Source: Rheum nobile | Lineage: Eukaryota; Streptophyta; Magnoliopsida; Caryophyllales; Polygonaceae | Assembly (NCBI GenBank): GCA_027886185.1 | Contig: WOAB01000761.1 | Coordinates: forward strand, 1,550,001 to 1,614,000 | Direction of reading: 5' to 3' | Length of the DNA: 64,000 bases | Part shown: piece by piece, positions 31,041-42,833 of the stretch | Numbering within the stretch: position 1 is the stretch's first letter | How the letters are laid out: each line of letters starts with the position of its first letter | The notes under the pieces: generated by a model | What the model was told of the DNA's origin: nothing | Seen by the model: only the letters and a program-made list of their open reading frames with translations | The model's database searches: none | Program-made: the position numbers and the translations under genes

Positions 31041-32224
31041 CAAATAAGCGGATAACGTCAAATACAAAATATGCCCAAAACAAATATATTTTAGCTTAGA
31101 AGTTGATTTTTCATGCAACATGGCAAGTAAATCAGTACAAACATAAGCACAAATTGAAAAGGCCTATAAAGCAAATAGAAATTGAAAAGGTTGAAGGGTG
31201 AAACACCTAGAGGTCAATTTGCATGAAGTAAATTTATTAATGAGAATAGAACCGGTTCAATTACATTGGTAGAAAAAATTATGGTCCAATTCTAATCTAT
31301 ACCATAAAATAAAAAAATTTAACAGTGAAAGATATTTATCTAAGAAACAATTTGTGGACTACAAACAACAGTTTTGATTTTAAAATCTAAATCCTAGCTA
31401 TTTTTGGGACTTAGAGAGAGGGGTTCTCCTTTCTCACTAAAAACCCTCAAAACACCATATGAGAATACCTCCAAAAATCAAAGGGAAGAACATCCCACTC
31501 AACAATAAATATCCAAACTCAGCAAAAACAACAAACTACAATCTCTATGAGGTATCCCCTCACACGACAATTTCATAAGGTACCCCTCAACAACAATTTC
31601 ATGAGGTAACCCCTCAATCACCTTCATGAGGTAATCCCTCAAAAAATCAACTCAATTCGGTGGACAAATGTTGAATATATTCTCCTTTTCAACTTTCCAA
31701 ACTTGTGAAGAACAATAGAGAAACAAAAACAAAATGAACACTGGGAAAGTATTCAAAAGCATTTTGGGGCTTTTGATTTCAATAGATGAAAATCACAGCT
31801 TTTTGACTAATTTCCTCCCTTTTAATGGCTGAGATCCAACTTCGATGTTGACGATGTTCTAAGTCGAACATATTCAATCTCCTTCTCGTCCATACCAAAT
31901 CTCTACACCTCTCTCACCATCAGATTTACCCAAATCTTTCACCCTAAGGTGGCACCAGATCTCAATCATCATACCACCACCAACAACTTCCCTTAGCATC
32001 GCACCATCACCATTGATTAGTTGCAGACTGCTCCTTTTCTGGATTTGTAATTACGAACTCAAATAAAAGTGTATTTTTAATAAACAAGATAAGGATGCAA
32101 TAAAAGGATAAGTTTGCTATACTTGATTTTCTTTGAATATTAATAAAGAAGAGATTTGTTTATTGACACTCCCTAGAACCAACACAAAAACCTATTAACC
32201 AAGTAAGCAAAACAAAACAAAAAA
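31041..32224. other. Unassigned sequence with small hairpin repeats; possible LINE 5' end
   Basis: At 31547-31651 there are four copies of ATGAGGTAnCCCCTCA-type sequence, each able to pair TGAGG with CCTCA. At about 31408-31440 AGAGAGAGGGGTTCTCC followed by AAAAACCC resembles the start of many plant LINE transcripts, but I cannot fix a LINE 5' end. No gene was recognised. Confidence 0.4.
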
Positions 32225-34057
32225 ATGGACCCCTACTGGAAAACACTCTCTGGCAACCCTAAACTTTCCCCAATTTCCTCCTCTTTCACCTCTTACCCAG
32301 CCGCCACCAGCAAACATCCCCTAACCCTCAATCGTGCTTCTAATCGGCAATCTTCCATACTGGATTCACTGCTGCAACCAACCCGTTCACCCAGATCCCA
32401 TGGATTCTCTCCTTCTCCTATTTGCTTATCCTATCGGAAGATCGGCCCTAGTGTCTCTCGGGTTAGCAAGAAGCTATATTCGATCAACATCTGGGAAAAT
32501 CAATGGGTTAGGCTCGTGGATCCTGTCCTGCTGATAACATCTTTGAAACTGTATGGCCTCCTTAAGGCGAAATTGAGAGATCGGGGCGGCTTGTGGGTTT
32601 TCCTGTCTTCTCTAACCAGTTCTTCCCCTCACGTCTTGTTTGGTGGAGTTGTCGGATATTCTGGTGGTGGATCCTCCCATGGCGTGGCTTCGGTCTCATT
32701 TGGTGTCCATCCGAGATGTTGTCGGTGATCCTTCAGTGGAGCCGTATATGCATATGGCTACACGTCTCGTCCTTTTCCCGTGGTTCTCCCATGGTGTCTT
32801 CTACTGGCTTGGTTTATACTCCCAGGTTTTATCTCTCTATCCCACAATGGCTTTATCTTTATAAAGATTTTCAAGGTTTCATCAGTAATTCCTACAAATT
32901 TCTGACCCCCTTGCTTCATGGTTGATTGATGTACAAATCCTTTTATCCTAAGTTGTTTACTGACTTCTTCTGTAACTGTTGTGTGTGCTACTTTGAGATT
33001 CCTTTCTCTGCTTTAAGGCTTGTCTTCGTATATGAATCTTGTTACTTTGGTGAAGTGATCTTCCCCGACCTTATTATGGTGACTGCCATTACCCCGTGTG
33101 CTTATTTTCTTTATGCTTGCACTTCTTCTTTAGAAGCTGTAAGTATATTCTCTATAGTTGGTAATTCTTTATGGTTATTACTTATCCTCAACTCTGGTAA
33201 TCTATCTACCAATACTTCCACCTATTATTACCAAACAACTTCTCTGTATGCTGGAGAATTCGATTATAAGGCTTCACAAGCATGTCCTGATCATATTATC
33301 ATTGATGTTATCCCTCACTACAAGGCTCTACAAACTTCCGTCTGGGCATATAAACCCAAACAAAACTCTTACAACAAAGCATGTGGTTCACCTTTGAAAT
33401 CTCTTATCCCTACTCTCAAGGACTATTCTATTCCTAGTTATAGTAAACACTATCCTTTATATGACAATCATAGCACTGATCTGCTAGGTGTAAACTATGA
33501 ATATAAGATCTTACTAACCCATGTAGTACATATTCATATTGAAGTTAACCTTCAACATAAGGCCTCATAATCCCTCTATTGTATGTCTAAAAAGATACAA
33601 GGTACTAGTAAAGGTTATTTGAATCAATACAATCCTCTACATACCAATTCGAAAAAGCTTAAACTTAGCCTATGCTTTTATGACATGAGCTTTGTTGACA
33701 AATTTGCTCAACTCACCCCTTGCATGAATAATTGTTTCTCTACTATTGGAATAAATACACATCCATTATATCCATCTATTTTTACCTATATAGGTATAAT
33801 TGTGTTGCTCAAATATTATCTATTATTAGTTCCATAATCATGGCTAAAACCCAGTTTACTATAATTCAATTACGAAGGATTAACTTCCAAATAATCTTGA
33901 TACTCACTTCTTGTAGCTACCATGAGATTCTTTACACACCTCTCATCTACTTTGGTATGGGTATCCTCCTATGGATCATGTACGCCACATTGCTGATATC
34001 ATCTTGGATTGAACACGATCCAGTTACTGTAAACAAAACCCCGGTTATCAGGCGTAT
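32225..34057 (+). pseudogene. Possible LINE ORF1 region (unrecognised)
   Basis: An ATG in good context (AAAAAAATGGA) at 32225 opens 167 codons rich in Ser/Pro, beginning MDPYWKTLSGNPKLSP. Frames then shift (32593-32925) and a further 214-codon frame spans 32926-33570. I see no DUF4283 signature and no zinc knuckle, which plant LINE ORF1 proteins usually carry. The call rests only on position upstream of the endonuclease once the 18 kb insertion is removed. It could instead be unrelated host sequence. Confidence 0.3.
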
Positions 34058-35396
34058 TGATAACAAGTTTTTGTCGTTCTAAAAACTGCTATGCAAAGTA
34101 TCCAAACAAACCTTAAACCGTAGTCCTAGGTAAGTACAGGTCGAATCCACAGGGAGGCGAATTCTTTCTTAATATGCAATTTGTATGTCAAACCAAAGTA
34201 ACCAAAGGGGGGTTTTGTGAGTTTTAGTAACCTAAGCATGCAAAAGTAAACAAAGTAAAATATGATGAAATCAGTAATGGGGAAAAGCACTTAGTCAAAC
34301 AACATCCATAATTCGTATGACAAGTTGATCATAGATACTCATTCAAAATCTCATGCAATGGTGATTCCAATTCCTTTTCAGATATAACTAATAGCACAAC
34401 CAGATACTATTAGCACTAACTAATTAAACAACCCTAAAACTATCAAGATTCAGTTTAACAGCAGCTTTATGGATAGGAAAATAGTTGGATACAATTCTAG
34501 CATAAAACAACCAGCTTTTATCCTAGAATGTAAATCAATTCTCTTCTGCATAAGATTAGCACAACCAGTTACTAATATGATGCAGTTGCTACTCTGAAAT
34601 AGATATGCTCAACCAGTAACAATCTAGATCTAGCAATAGACCAATAACAACAAACCCTAGATGATCAGACTAGAGATTATCAATATCAATCATAAGCAAC
34701 TTAAGCAAGAGAAGAGATAAAAACCATGCAATAGATTAAGAACGAGAATCTCACAACTGAATCAAAACGAAAGCTTCAGCGTCTGACTAAGCCAAGGAGG
34801 CTTAGTTCTTCATAGCAAATACGTAAAAACTAATTAGGGTTTGAGAGAGAATCCAAGATAGGCAAACAAGCCTTTATTCAACCCTTAAATACTAAAGGAA
34901 ATAAATCTAAGTTAACCTAAAACGAAATAATAAAAAGTAATAAAATAATGCAAATAAGGAAACGGCGCGACGGACTTCAGACATGCACGGCGGGCGCTGC
35001 ATCCTCCACGGCGGGCGCCGTAATCGCGGCGGGTGCCGTCTTTCCACGGCGGGCGTCGTAATTACATCGTAGCCAATGTTGTTGGATGTGAATTGGCGGC
35101 GGTTGCCGTAAGTTGCACGGCGGTCGCCGTGAACTCGTTTCTTCCTCCTTTGTCTCTTCAGCTCCCAAAAGTGTGTCTTCAACACCTCCTCGCCAATACT
35201 TCATAACTCCTTGGCGTCTACTACTGGTGGCTTCCTCCTCAGTGTCTCATATGATCTCCAAAATAGCTCAAATACCTCCAAATACACCAACTTTGCCTCC
35301 AAACGCCATACACATGAATGTGTCTAAATCTACCTGAATGGCACCAATAAAACCTCTAATGACTCTTACTTAAGCCCTACAAAGTAGTGCTTATCA
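34058..35396 (-). repeat. Athila-type downstream LTR
   Basis: 1339 bp, plus strand TGATAACAAG to GTGCTTATCA. Six GC-rich palindromic units at 34985-35130. A TATA-like TATTTAAGGG lies on the minus strand at 34882-34891. Confidence 0.95.
34985..35130 (-). repeat. GC-rich palindromic microrepeats in Athila-type LTR
   Basis: Six units (near 34986, 35007, 35025, 35045, 35094, 35114) that on the sense (minus) strand are variants of ACGGCGCCCGCCGT or ACGGCGACCGCCGT. Repeated at 51838-51985 in the other LTR. Confidence 0.85.
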
Positions 35397-36921
35397 AACC
35401 ACCCCATGCTTAGACCTTTGCTCGTCCACGAGTAAACCAAATAAGAGTCCACTCCTCCAATGCAGCACCCAAGGTCTCAGGAAGCATATCCTCCAACTAA
35501 GAGTCACCTAACCCATGTCAAAGCTCCTAGCACCAATCTCATTCACAACACATCCACAACTCAACAAGCTTAAGGGGCAAGCAGAGTGCTTCCCTAAAGC
35601 TAAGCCGGACATCCAAAAGTGTGAGTAACCTCTAATCCTAGCCTCCATCTATTGCTCCTTATGTCTTCCAGAGTGACCTACCCGACAATCCTTCTTTGAC
35701 TTCTCTTCTTATGATGCCTCGCCAAGAATAGTGAGAAATCCTAAAATCACTCTTCTTCTTTTTCGCTCATTTTGCCAAGGCGCCCTTTCGGGTTTTCACC
35801 AAGCCACTCATTTCATTTTCCAATAGATGTGCTCACATAAGCTCACGTCACTCTTGACCTCATATTACCCCAGCCTAATGTTGGTCCAAGCCACCTGCGT
35901 ATTACCTAGGCCGCCCTTTCGGGTTTCCGACCTATCCCAGGATTTTTAATGTACGCCTTTTTTCAATTTTTTGGCTTTTTCTCTTTTTTTCATTTTTCTC
36001 CTCAGCAGCGTAGCAAGTATAAAACCCCACCCCATGCTTAAACATTGCATTGTCCTCAATGTAATGAAAGACAAAAGAATAAAGCACAGGGAAAAGCAAA
36101 AAAATAACTCACAACGTTGCCGAGTTGGCTTGGACACTTCCTTGTCGTTGGCGGTGTACTCATGAAAGTTCATGTCCTGGATGTCTGCATCAACGCTATA
36201 ACCTTCATATACCGTGCAACCATAGGAAACCACTGTGAAGTGCAGTGGTTATTCAGGAAATCAGGGATGTGCGGCCTTCAACTCCATCAACTCCTACCAT
36301 GCAATCAAAAGGAACCACTCTGGGGAAGTAGTGGTCAATCAAGGGAACAGGGTTGCATGGCCTTCAAAAATGGGCCCAGATGTCATCGTGGTTGGGCCCT
36401 GGTATTCCTCCTCTCCCGCTGTCGACTGCAGGGCCACGATCGTTGCCAAATGAATGTAGGGTGAATGTATTCCTCCGTTAGCAACATGATGTGCACCTCT
36501 CGTGGGAAATCTAGACAGCCCGATAAAACTTTTTTTTTTTGACTTTTTTTTTGACTTTTTTCTCCCCGTTTAAGGTCTTTTCGGGGTATTTTATTTTCGT
36601 CTTTTGCTCCCCGTTTAAGGTTTTTTTGGGGCCTAATTTTTTTTTTTTTTACGAAAGAAAACGAACCTGAAAATGGCGGCGATCGCCGTAATTAAACGGC
36701 GGTCGCCGTCATTTGCCGCAAGCGAAGTGTCGGAGAAGGTGAAAACGGCGGGCGCCGTAAGGTCGGCGGCGGGCGCCGTGAACTCCTTCTTCACTTTGAA
36801 ACGCTTCTTGCAGGTTAGTTCGACACAGAAAGGAAAAACTAAAAGGAAAAACAAAAGAAAATGACTAAGGGAAGGAAAATAAACTACCTAACATCGGGTT
36901 GCCTCCCGATCAACGCCTTAG
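35397..36921 (-). other. Athila-type polypurine tract and 3' non-coding region
   Basis: Minus strand AGCATGGGGTGGTT (35397-35410) abuts the LTR. Interior repeats include GCCCTTTCGGGTTT (35782 and 35911) and CTCCCCGTTTAAGG (36563 and 36606), each able to form a small hairpin. Four GC-rich palindromes lie at 36673-36781. At 36897-36910 GGTTGCCTCCC matches a conserved Athila post-integrase motif also seen at 10510. No env-like ORF was recognised. Confidence 0.7.
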
Positions 36922-37221
36922 TTAATGTCGTTGGCTCGACATACTACTCGAAAATCCACAATCCATATCGTCAGGCTCTTTGGGAACCTTCTCAATCCAT
37001 ACCTCCTTCCTGAACCAATCATGGAAAGGTTTGAACCTTAGACCATGATTCTTCTTCAGCGGCTTCTCCATCTTGACCTTCTTAGTCGCGTCTACCCCAT
37101 GCTTAGATCGAACAGGGGGGTGTTTAGCCTTGACTTCAGGGACCTGCACCAAAGATGGAACGAGCCTCTCGATCGGAGTTAGCAGCAAAGGTGATTTACC
37201 TGGAAGCTCCGGAGGGAGCTT
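36922..37221 (-). pseudogene. Short C-terminal tail of the Athila-type gag-protease frame
   Basis: When the Tekay insertion is skipped, the protease frame continues without a break into KLPPELPGKSPLLL and about 90 further Lys- and Pro-rich residues (EVKAKHPPVRSKHGVDATKK) before a stop at 36922. The start resembles the entry to Athila RT, but RT motifs never appear. The large pol deletion therefore seems to predate the Tekay insertion and leaves a compact gag-protease protein. Confidence 0.65.
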
Positions 37222-37469
37222 ATAGCTGTGATACCCCGTATTTTTTTAAGGTTATTTTGGGAATTTTGGAATTTTCCCGAGTACCCGTTTAGTACGTCAG
37301 ATTTAATTCAGGTAGCTTGAGACATTCTGTAATATGCTCTGTATCTGTAATATTTTTCTCAGTGAAATAAAATACAGACGACGTGCTTCAGATGTTCATA
37401 CGCGTTCGCGTACGTTAATTTTTATCCCGGGTTAAAGTTGTTGTCGTCCAAAAGCTGAGAAGGGCAAAG

Positions 37470-38100
37470 CCACGGTGGCGGTGCCCGTCGTAAGTAAGGC
37501 AGCGACCGCCGCGAAGGGCTCGAGGCAACAGTGCCCTCGTCTTCTAGCTGGGCGGGAAGACCCGAAAAACGGCAACCGCCGTACAGTACGGCGCCCGCCG
37601 TAATTCGCCCGCCGTAGGCAAATTGTGAGGCGGCGACCCTTGCTCTCCACGGCGCCCGCCGTTGTTGTCCGGAGGTCATTGCCCGATGGTCGCCGGCGAG
37701 CCTCTGACGCGTCGAATTAGGCCTGCTCCGCCTCGTTGTAGGCGATGATGGTGTCCCCTTGGCTTCTGGCTATAAAAGGAGGTGTTTGGGAGGGGTTTTG
37801 GAGCTCAATCCACAGCCCAAGCTCTCCCAAATCCTGGCCTCGCCGGAGTTCTTGCCCCGCCGGATTCTGGAGCTTTCGTCGAAGGTCGTTTGGTGGTGTT
37901 TCCAGAGTGCCTTTGTGAAGCTTTTGGTAGCCTTGGAGGTTAGAAACCAAAGCAAGTCGAAGAAGGCCGAGTCGCTCGTGTTTTGGGTGAGTTTTCTCAT
38001 CGATTCTGTCGTCTGAGTTCTTCACGGCGACCGCCGTGTTCTTCACGGCACCCGCAGTGATGAACTGCGGTGACCGCCGCCAAGAACGGCGACCGCCGCC
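37470..38100 (+). repeat. GC-rich palindromic microrepeats in Tekay-like LTR
   Basis: About ten units, the best being ACGGCAACCGCCGT (about 37569), ACGGCGCCCGCCGT (about 37589 and 37650) and ACGGCGACCGCCGT (about 38026). They are variants of the same 14-mer found in the Athila-type host element, and in the same sense orientation. Counterparts in the 3' LTR lie at 46090-46280 and 46637-46715. Confidence 0.85.
37771..37779 (+). promoter_or_regulatory. TATA box of Tekay-like LTR
   Basis: TATAAAAGG in CTTCTGGCTATAAAAGGAGG, conserved in the 3' LTR at about 46386. It lies between the two palindromic-repeat clusters. Confidence 0.75.
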
Positions 38101-39690
38101 AGAGCCCAGAATGCCTCTTTGGCTTTTGGCTTTGGTGGTCGTCATTGTGGCGTCGTTCCTTTCGTTTTCTTTCATCGTTTTTAGATTCGTACTGTGGTTA
38201 TGTTGGATCTAACTTAGGATTCCTTTTATGGGTCGACTTGAAGGTCGTTGTGCTGTCGGAGCTATACCCGTGTCGAGCCCGGAATCCCGTCATTGTTGTT
38301 AGGCTTTTCTGCAGATTAAGGCAAGTGGCGGTTCGCTCTTGCTCATTCGTTCCATATTTACATTAATTATCAGTAGTTTATCTGAGTAATTAATTTGGAA
38401 TGAATACTCTGTTTGTCTGGAAGTGATTTATAAACTGTTTTGAAAATCATATAATAGGTTGTATATCTGTTAGAACAACGCTATTATCTGTGATCGCCTT
38501 TCGGGCCTTTATGTGGATTTATTCTGTAACTATAATTGTGCTGTATCTGTGTGGTTAGCACTGTAGTTAGGAATGTACTCGGACTTCGTCCGGTCATTTC
38601 TTTATAATCTGGTATCGGGGTGGCTCGTCTCCATCTGGTACTATTCTAAGATCATGATCGGTCTCTTTCACAAGTGTGTAGAGACAGGACACTTAGCTGG
38701 TGTCACAAACCTTCCGGTATACGTCACTCTCGACGAAACGTATCCTAAGATGTGTCGTCCCAATGGTGGGGTACACATGTAAAAGTCTAATAATGTGATG
38801 TGTGGTTTGTAATATAAATCAGATAAGTGCTACTCGACGCACATAATTAATAAACCTTCGGTGAGTAGTGCAGCTAAGTTATAGTGCAGCTAGGAAAACT
38901 CGTCTCGACTTTGATCATAGTACGTTCTCTTTCCAATCTGGACTCGCTGTATGCGGTGAGGTTGGTCGTGAACTGAAGTATCTCAGTCAACTTTTAAATC
39001 ATTGTTGCATGATTCTGTAAACATTCCAGATTTGTCATAATTCCTTAAAGACTCATTTCCGTTGGAGTCTTCTTTCGAGTCGATTTCTGTGAAGATTCAG
39101 TCTTCCAGAATCTTCTCTTGTGCATACCTCTTGTTTATTCCAGTAGGAGTATGATGGTTGACTATCGTCATCGGTTGTTATTCGAGAAGCGATGAGTCTA
39201 ACCTAATACGACTGCTTCGAACCATTCTGCTTTGTACCCTTGCTAGTCTATTCAAGTAGACTAACCCACGAACTTTGTTCTCTGCATGTGGGCTGGTGTC
39301 ATCCGTTCGATTCGGCACATCAGATCAAAAGTAGCTTAGAAGAATAGAAGGACTATGGAGTCGACGGTGGTTTTTGAACGTTTTAGTTATTTCTTTAATC
39401 AGGTTGAGATTTTTTGGACAATGACTTTGGTTATAATGTGTTTTATAAGACTTCCGCTGTGTTTGATTTAAACTCTGTGTTATCCTATTCGGGATTGGGT
39501 TGTAATCCCGTAACTCATGTTTCTTTGACAATGTTATGTTTTGGATTGAATGCTTTGATCATTATGTATCATTTTTATTTCATAAATTGTATTTAAATGG
39601 TAAAGCCTTGGGTGATCTCGGTAAGGAACACTGGGGTCACTGGCGGTAATACCTTTCCAAAAGGGTTAAGTTTTGGGGGTGTTACAGTTG

Positions 39691-39708
39691 TGGTATCAGA
39701 GCCAAAGG
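39691..39708 (+). other. Tekay-like primer binding site (initiator tRNA-Met)
   Basis: TGGTATCAGAGCCAAAGG, four bases after the LTR end. Confidence 0.95.
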
Positions 39709-39894
39709 TTTTAAAACGGGTTTGGGATTTTTATATCATTTATCCGTTTTTGAAAATGCTTTTAAAGGGCTCTGAATTTTCAAAGTGAAAAGAATTTAAA
39801 AACACCGTTCATAGTCGTGTCTTCTTTATAGTCTGATGTAGTAAGCTTGCTTCTATGTCTAGAAAGACTAATTCCTTCCTTATTGTTCGGTAGG

Positions 39895-40725
39895 ATGGGT
39901 GTCTGCTTTTCTGTTGGTAGGGGGTCGGAAGACGCCAAGACGGACCAGCCGAGGCTAGATTTTCCGTTACCTCAGCGATGTTTCGAGGTTGGAGGCCCGA
40001 GTAGCCCACCCGAAGACGTCAAGCACGTTCTCCCCGAGTCGGTTGTCCTTGTAGCTAGGGATGCTATGGTCCCTGAGCTTGCACCTGTGCCGCCACCAAG
40101 GGTGGAGGAAGTACAGGAAGAGGAGCAGGAAGATGAGTTGTCAAGGTATGAACAAGGGGTTTACCAAGATGACTTTCTGCTGGGACCAATTATAGAGGAG
40201 ATTGAGTACGAGGAGGAGGAAGAGGAGATACTTGAGATAGATCCTGTCGAGGACGAGAATATGATTGAGGATGATCCCGAGGATGAGGATCCCATAGAGG
40301 ATGATCCAGAGGAGGACCCCGAGATGGACCTGGAAGAACAGAGCCAGGAGCCAGACAACTTGAGGTACTTGCTAGTGGACAGTCAGGAGCCGGGGGTGCA
40401 GTTTATTCCCCCCAGTCCAGAACTATCACCAGTGTCGGCTTATGCACGCATGATTGATGCTGATTGGGAGGCACTGTTCACTGAGCACGGTATTAGGAGG
40501 AGATCAGAGGCTGAGTTGAGAGAGAACCTTCGCCAGAGCGAAATGAACTCTCATATGGAGCAACAACAGCAGATGGATCAGGCGATCGCTAGCGCTCAGA
40601 GGAGAGCTGGAATTGGAGGACCTCTTATGGAAGATCCTTTCTTTTCCGCAGCTGAGATTGGAATTGAGTCACCAGAGCCGTGTGACCCAGGACCAAGCAG
40701 GGTGCGAAGCTCATCACCAGAGTAG
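39895..40725 (+). CDS. Acidic additional ORF upstream of Tekay-like gag (276 aa)
   Basis: Intact open frame between the primer binding site and gag, starting MGVCFSVGRGSEDAK. I do not recognise a family. Residues about 60-160 are extremely acidic (EVQEEEQEDELSRYEQG, EYEEEEEEILEIDPVEDEN), with repeated EDDPE units. Then comes a Pro/Ser segment (FIPPSPELSPVSAYARM), an amphipathic region with Gln runs (MEQQQQMDQAIASAQRR), and a Ser/Pro tail (GPSRVRSSSPE). No signal peptide or membrane segment. It is the only protein-coding frame of this element without a stop, whereas gag-pol has four lesions. It could be an accessory protein or a displaced gag extension. The start is the ATG at 39895; an upstream in-frame ATG at 39847 is possible. 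Confidence 0.6.
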   Translation: MGVCFSVGRGSEDAKTDQPRLDFPLPQRCFEVGGPSSPPEDVKHVLPESVVLVARDAMVPELAPVPPPRVEEVQEEEQEDELSRYEQGVYQDDFLLGPIIEEIEYEEEEEEILEIDPVEDENMIEDDPEDEDPIEDDPEEDPEMDLEEQSQEPDNLRYLLVDSQEPGVQFIPPSPELSPVSAYARMIDADWEALFTEHGIRRRSEAELRENLRQSEMNSHMEQQQQMDQAIASAQRRAGIGGPLMEDPFFSAAEIGIESPEPCDPGPSRVRSSSPE

Positions 40726-41085
40726 GATGGTGAGCCAAGCCCGAAGAGACCTTGCATGGATAGCCGGCCTTACAGGAGACGTCTTGGAACGCCTTAGTGT
40801 GGTTTGGCGTTGCCTAGTGTCGTAGCTTCTTTTGCTAGTATTTCAGTTGTGTTTGTGTTTTGTTTCAGTGTTTCGGCTAGTGTCTGTGGATTTTCTAGAT
40901 TTCCGAGCAAGTTCTGTTTTGATGCTCGAAGATTTGACTCATGTATTGCTTGTGTAAAAGCTCGAAGGTTCATCTATAAAATGCCAAGTTGATCTATTCT
41001 GAGTAATTTATTTACGTTGGTATATTGCATAAGTATATTGCATAATATTAATGTATTGAATGCTTGGAATTGGATCGGTAAACAG

Positions 41086-41833
41086 ATGGTGAACCCAAGA
41101 AGCACGAGGAACTCGACTCGAGCCGGTGCTGAGACTAGCCAAGATCCCAGGCCAGCAGGAAGAGGTGTTCAGGATGAGCACGAGTCAGAGTCTCGCGTCC
41201 AGCATAGGCGTGAAGGTCAGGATCAGACCCAAGCACCGACGTTATTTGATGCCGCAACTGTTGAGGCGATTCGCGGGATTGTGATGCAGGCAATTGCAGA
41301 TGTATTGAGACCAAGTGCGCCTCAAGCGCAAGAAGTGCCTACTCACCCAGCGGTTCCTGATGTTGTGGAGCCCGGAAACCCTGTGGTTCAAGAGAATGCC
41401 GTCAGGGCTAGAGACAGCTATGGTCACGCTCTTCAGACCATCACTTCCATGAGGCCCGATTGCTATAACGGGAAAGGGGAGCCAGTAGCAGTGACTCATT
41501 GGTTCTCCCATATGGAGAGGCTGTTTCGAAACGTGGAGTGTACTGAGGCCGAGAAGGTCCATATCGCTTCTCTTCAGCTGAAGGAGGAGGCTAGCGAGTG
41601 GTGGGAGAGCACAGGTTTGGCAGAGAGCCCAGTGTTGACTTGGTCGATGTTCAAGACCAATATGGTTGATCGCTTTTTCTCTCGTGCTATGAGAGAGGAG
41701 AAGCATAAAGAGTTCTTGTACCCAAAGACGGATGGTCTGAAAGTAACCGAGTTGGCATCTAAGTTCAATCATCTTTTATAGTACGCCCCTGCCGAGATTA
41801 CCAGCGAGGCCCAAAAGATCTGGTACTTCCACG
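41086..41833 (+). pseudogene. Tekay-like gag, N-terminal and capsid part
   Basis: Begins MVNPRSTRNSTRAGAETS, then a capsid-like region: SMRPDCYNGKGEPVAVTHW, MERLFRNVECTEAEKVHIA, ASEWWESTG and FKTNMVDRFFSRAMREEK. An in-frame TAG at 41779-41781 interrupts the conserved FNHL segment. A frameshift near 41833 moves the rest of gag into another frame. It is non-functional. Confidence 0.85.
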
Positions 41834-41834
41834 A

Positions 41835-42833
41835 GTGGATGACCCGGATATCAAGCCGTTAATGGTGCAACACACATGTTCTACCTTGGAGCAGTATGTG
41901 GATTGTGCCTATAGGCTGGAGGTAACTCTAGAGGAGTCGACCAAGAGGCACAACCGACAAAAGTCGATGCAGAACCAGAACCGGGGAGGTGGCTTTAAGC
42001 GCCCTGCGCCACCGTCTAACTTTTCCAAGTCCGGCCGAGCTAAGACAGAGATGACGCATGGAGGATCGACTCAGCAGTCAGGGCAGACCAGGAGTGCAGT
42101 TCAGTGCTATAACTGTGGCGTTGCTGGCCACAAGAGCAACGAGTGTCAGAAGGAGAAGAGATCGTGCTTTGGGTGTGGACGTGATGGTCATCTACAGAAG
42201 TTCTACAAGCAGGGGAAGCAGAAGGGAGTAGAGTCGCAGCAAGGGTCAGTTCATCAGAGCAACCGACCTAGGTTCAAGCCTGCCGAGACTCCTAGCCCGT
42301 CAGTTCAGACGACTGCTCAGAACAGGGGAAAGGCCCCAGCTGTTTCTGGAAGTCAGGGCCAACGCTTGTACGAGATGCGTGAAGCAGATGGACCCAATGC
42401 TCCAATTGCTCAAGGTACTTTATACCTTCACTCTACTTCAGTGTGCATTCTATTTGATTCTGGTGCTACGCATTCCTTTAATTCGGATAGCTGTGTTAGC
42501 AAGTTAGACTTAGTGTGCAACGATTTGTGCGACCCTTTCGTCGTTAGTCTTCCTAATGGAGAACGTTTGGTGGGAACCAAACATCTGTCCGACTTTCCGA
42601 TTACCATTCAGGGTAAGGAGTTTGAGGCAGATCTGATCTGTATAGCCATGGCTCCATACGACATCATTCTTGGTATGGATTGGCTGACGCGTCACAAGGC
42701 GGTGATCGACTTCATTTCAAGAACGGTGATGGTGTCATCTGGGGGCCAGTTCGTGTGCAAGTTCAAAGGTCGGAATGACGCTGATAACGGCAAGCTGATC
42801 AATGCGATGGTTGCGTTTAAGCTACTACGATAA
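41835..42833 (+). pseudogene. Tekay-like gag C-terminus, zinc knuckles and protease
   Basis: Continues gag in a new frame (DPDIKPLMVQHTC, LEQYVDCAYRLE). Two knuckles follow: CYNCGVAGHKSNEC is intact, while CFGCGRDGHLQKFY has Tyr in place of the last Cys. Protease is at about 42440-42700 with LFDSGATHSF and DIILGMDWLTRHKAVIDF. The frame ends at TAA 42831-42833, which replaces a conserved Lys codon; homology continues beyond it in the same frame. Confidence 0.85.

Larger units (their letters stand above)
37227..39686 (+). repeat. Tekay-like upstream LTR
   Basis: TGTGATACCCCG to GGTGTTACA, 2460 bp. Contains a TATA box, GC-rich palindromic units at 37470-37660 and 38022-38100, and a 69-codon open frame at 38573-38782. 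Confidence 0.95.

Noticed and set aside
32926..33570. 214-codon open frame as an independent gene
   Set aside because: Low-complexity Tyr/Ser/Leu-rich translation, no domain recognised, poor start context, and it lies within the presumed LINE 5' region.
37422..37679. Arg-rich minus-strand frame in the Tekay-like LTR
   Set aside because: Produced by the GC-rich palindromic units; it recurs in the other LTR with disrupted similarity and has no family match.
39691..39708. tRNA-Met-like sequence as a tRNA gene
   Set aside because: Only the 3' complement is present; it is a primer binding site next to an LTR.
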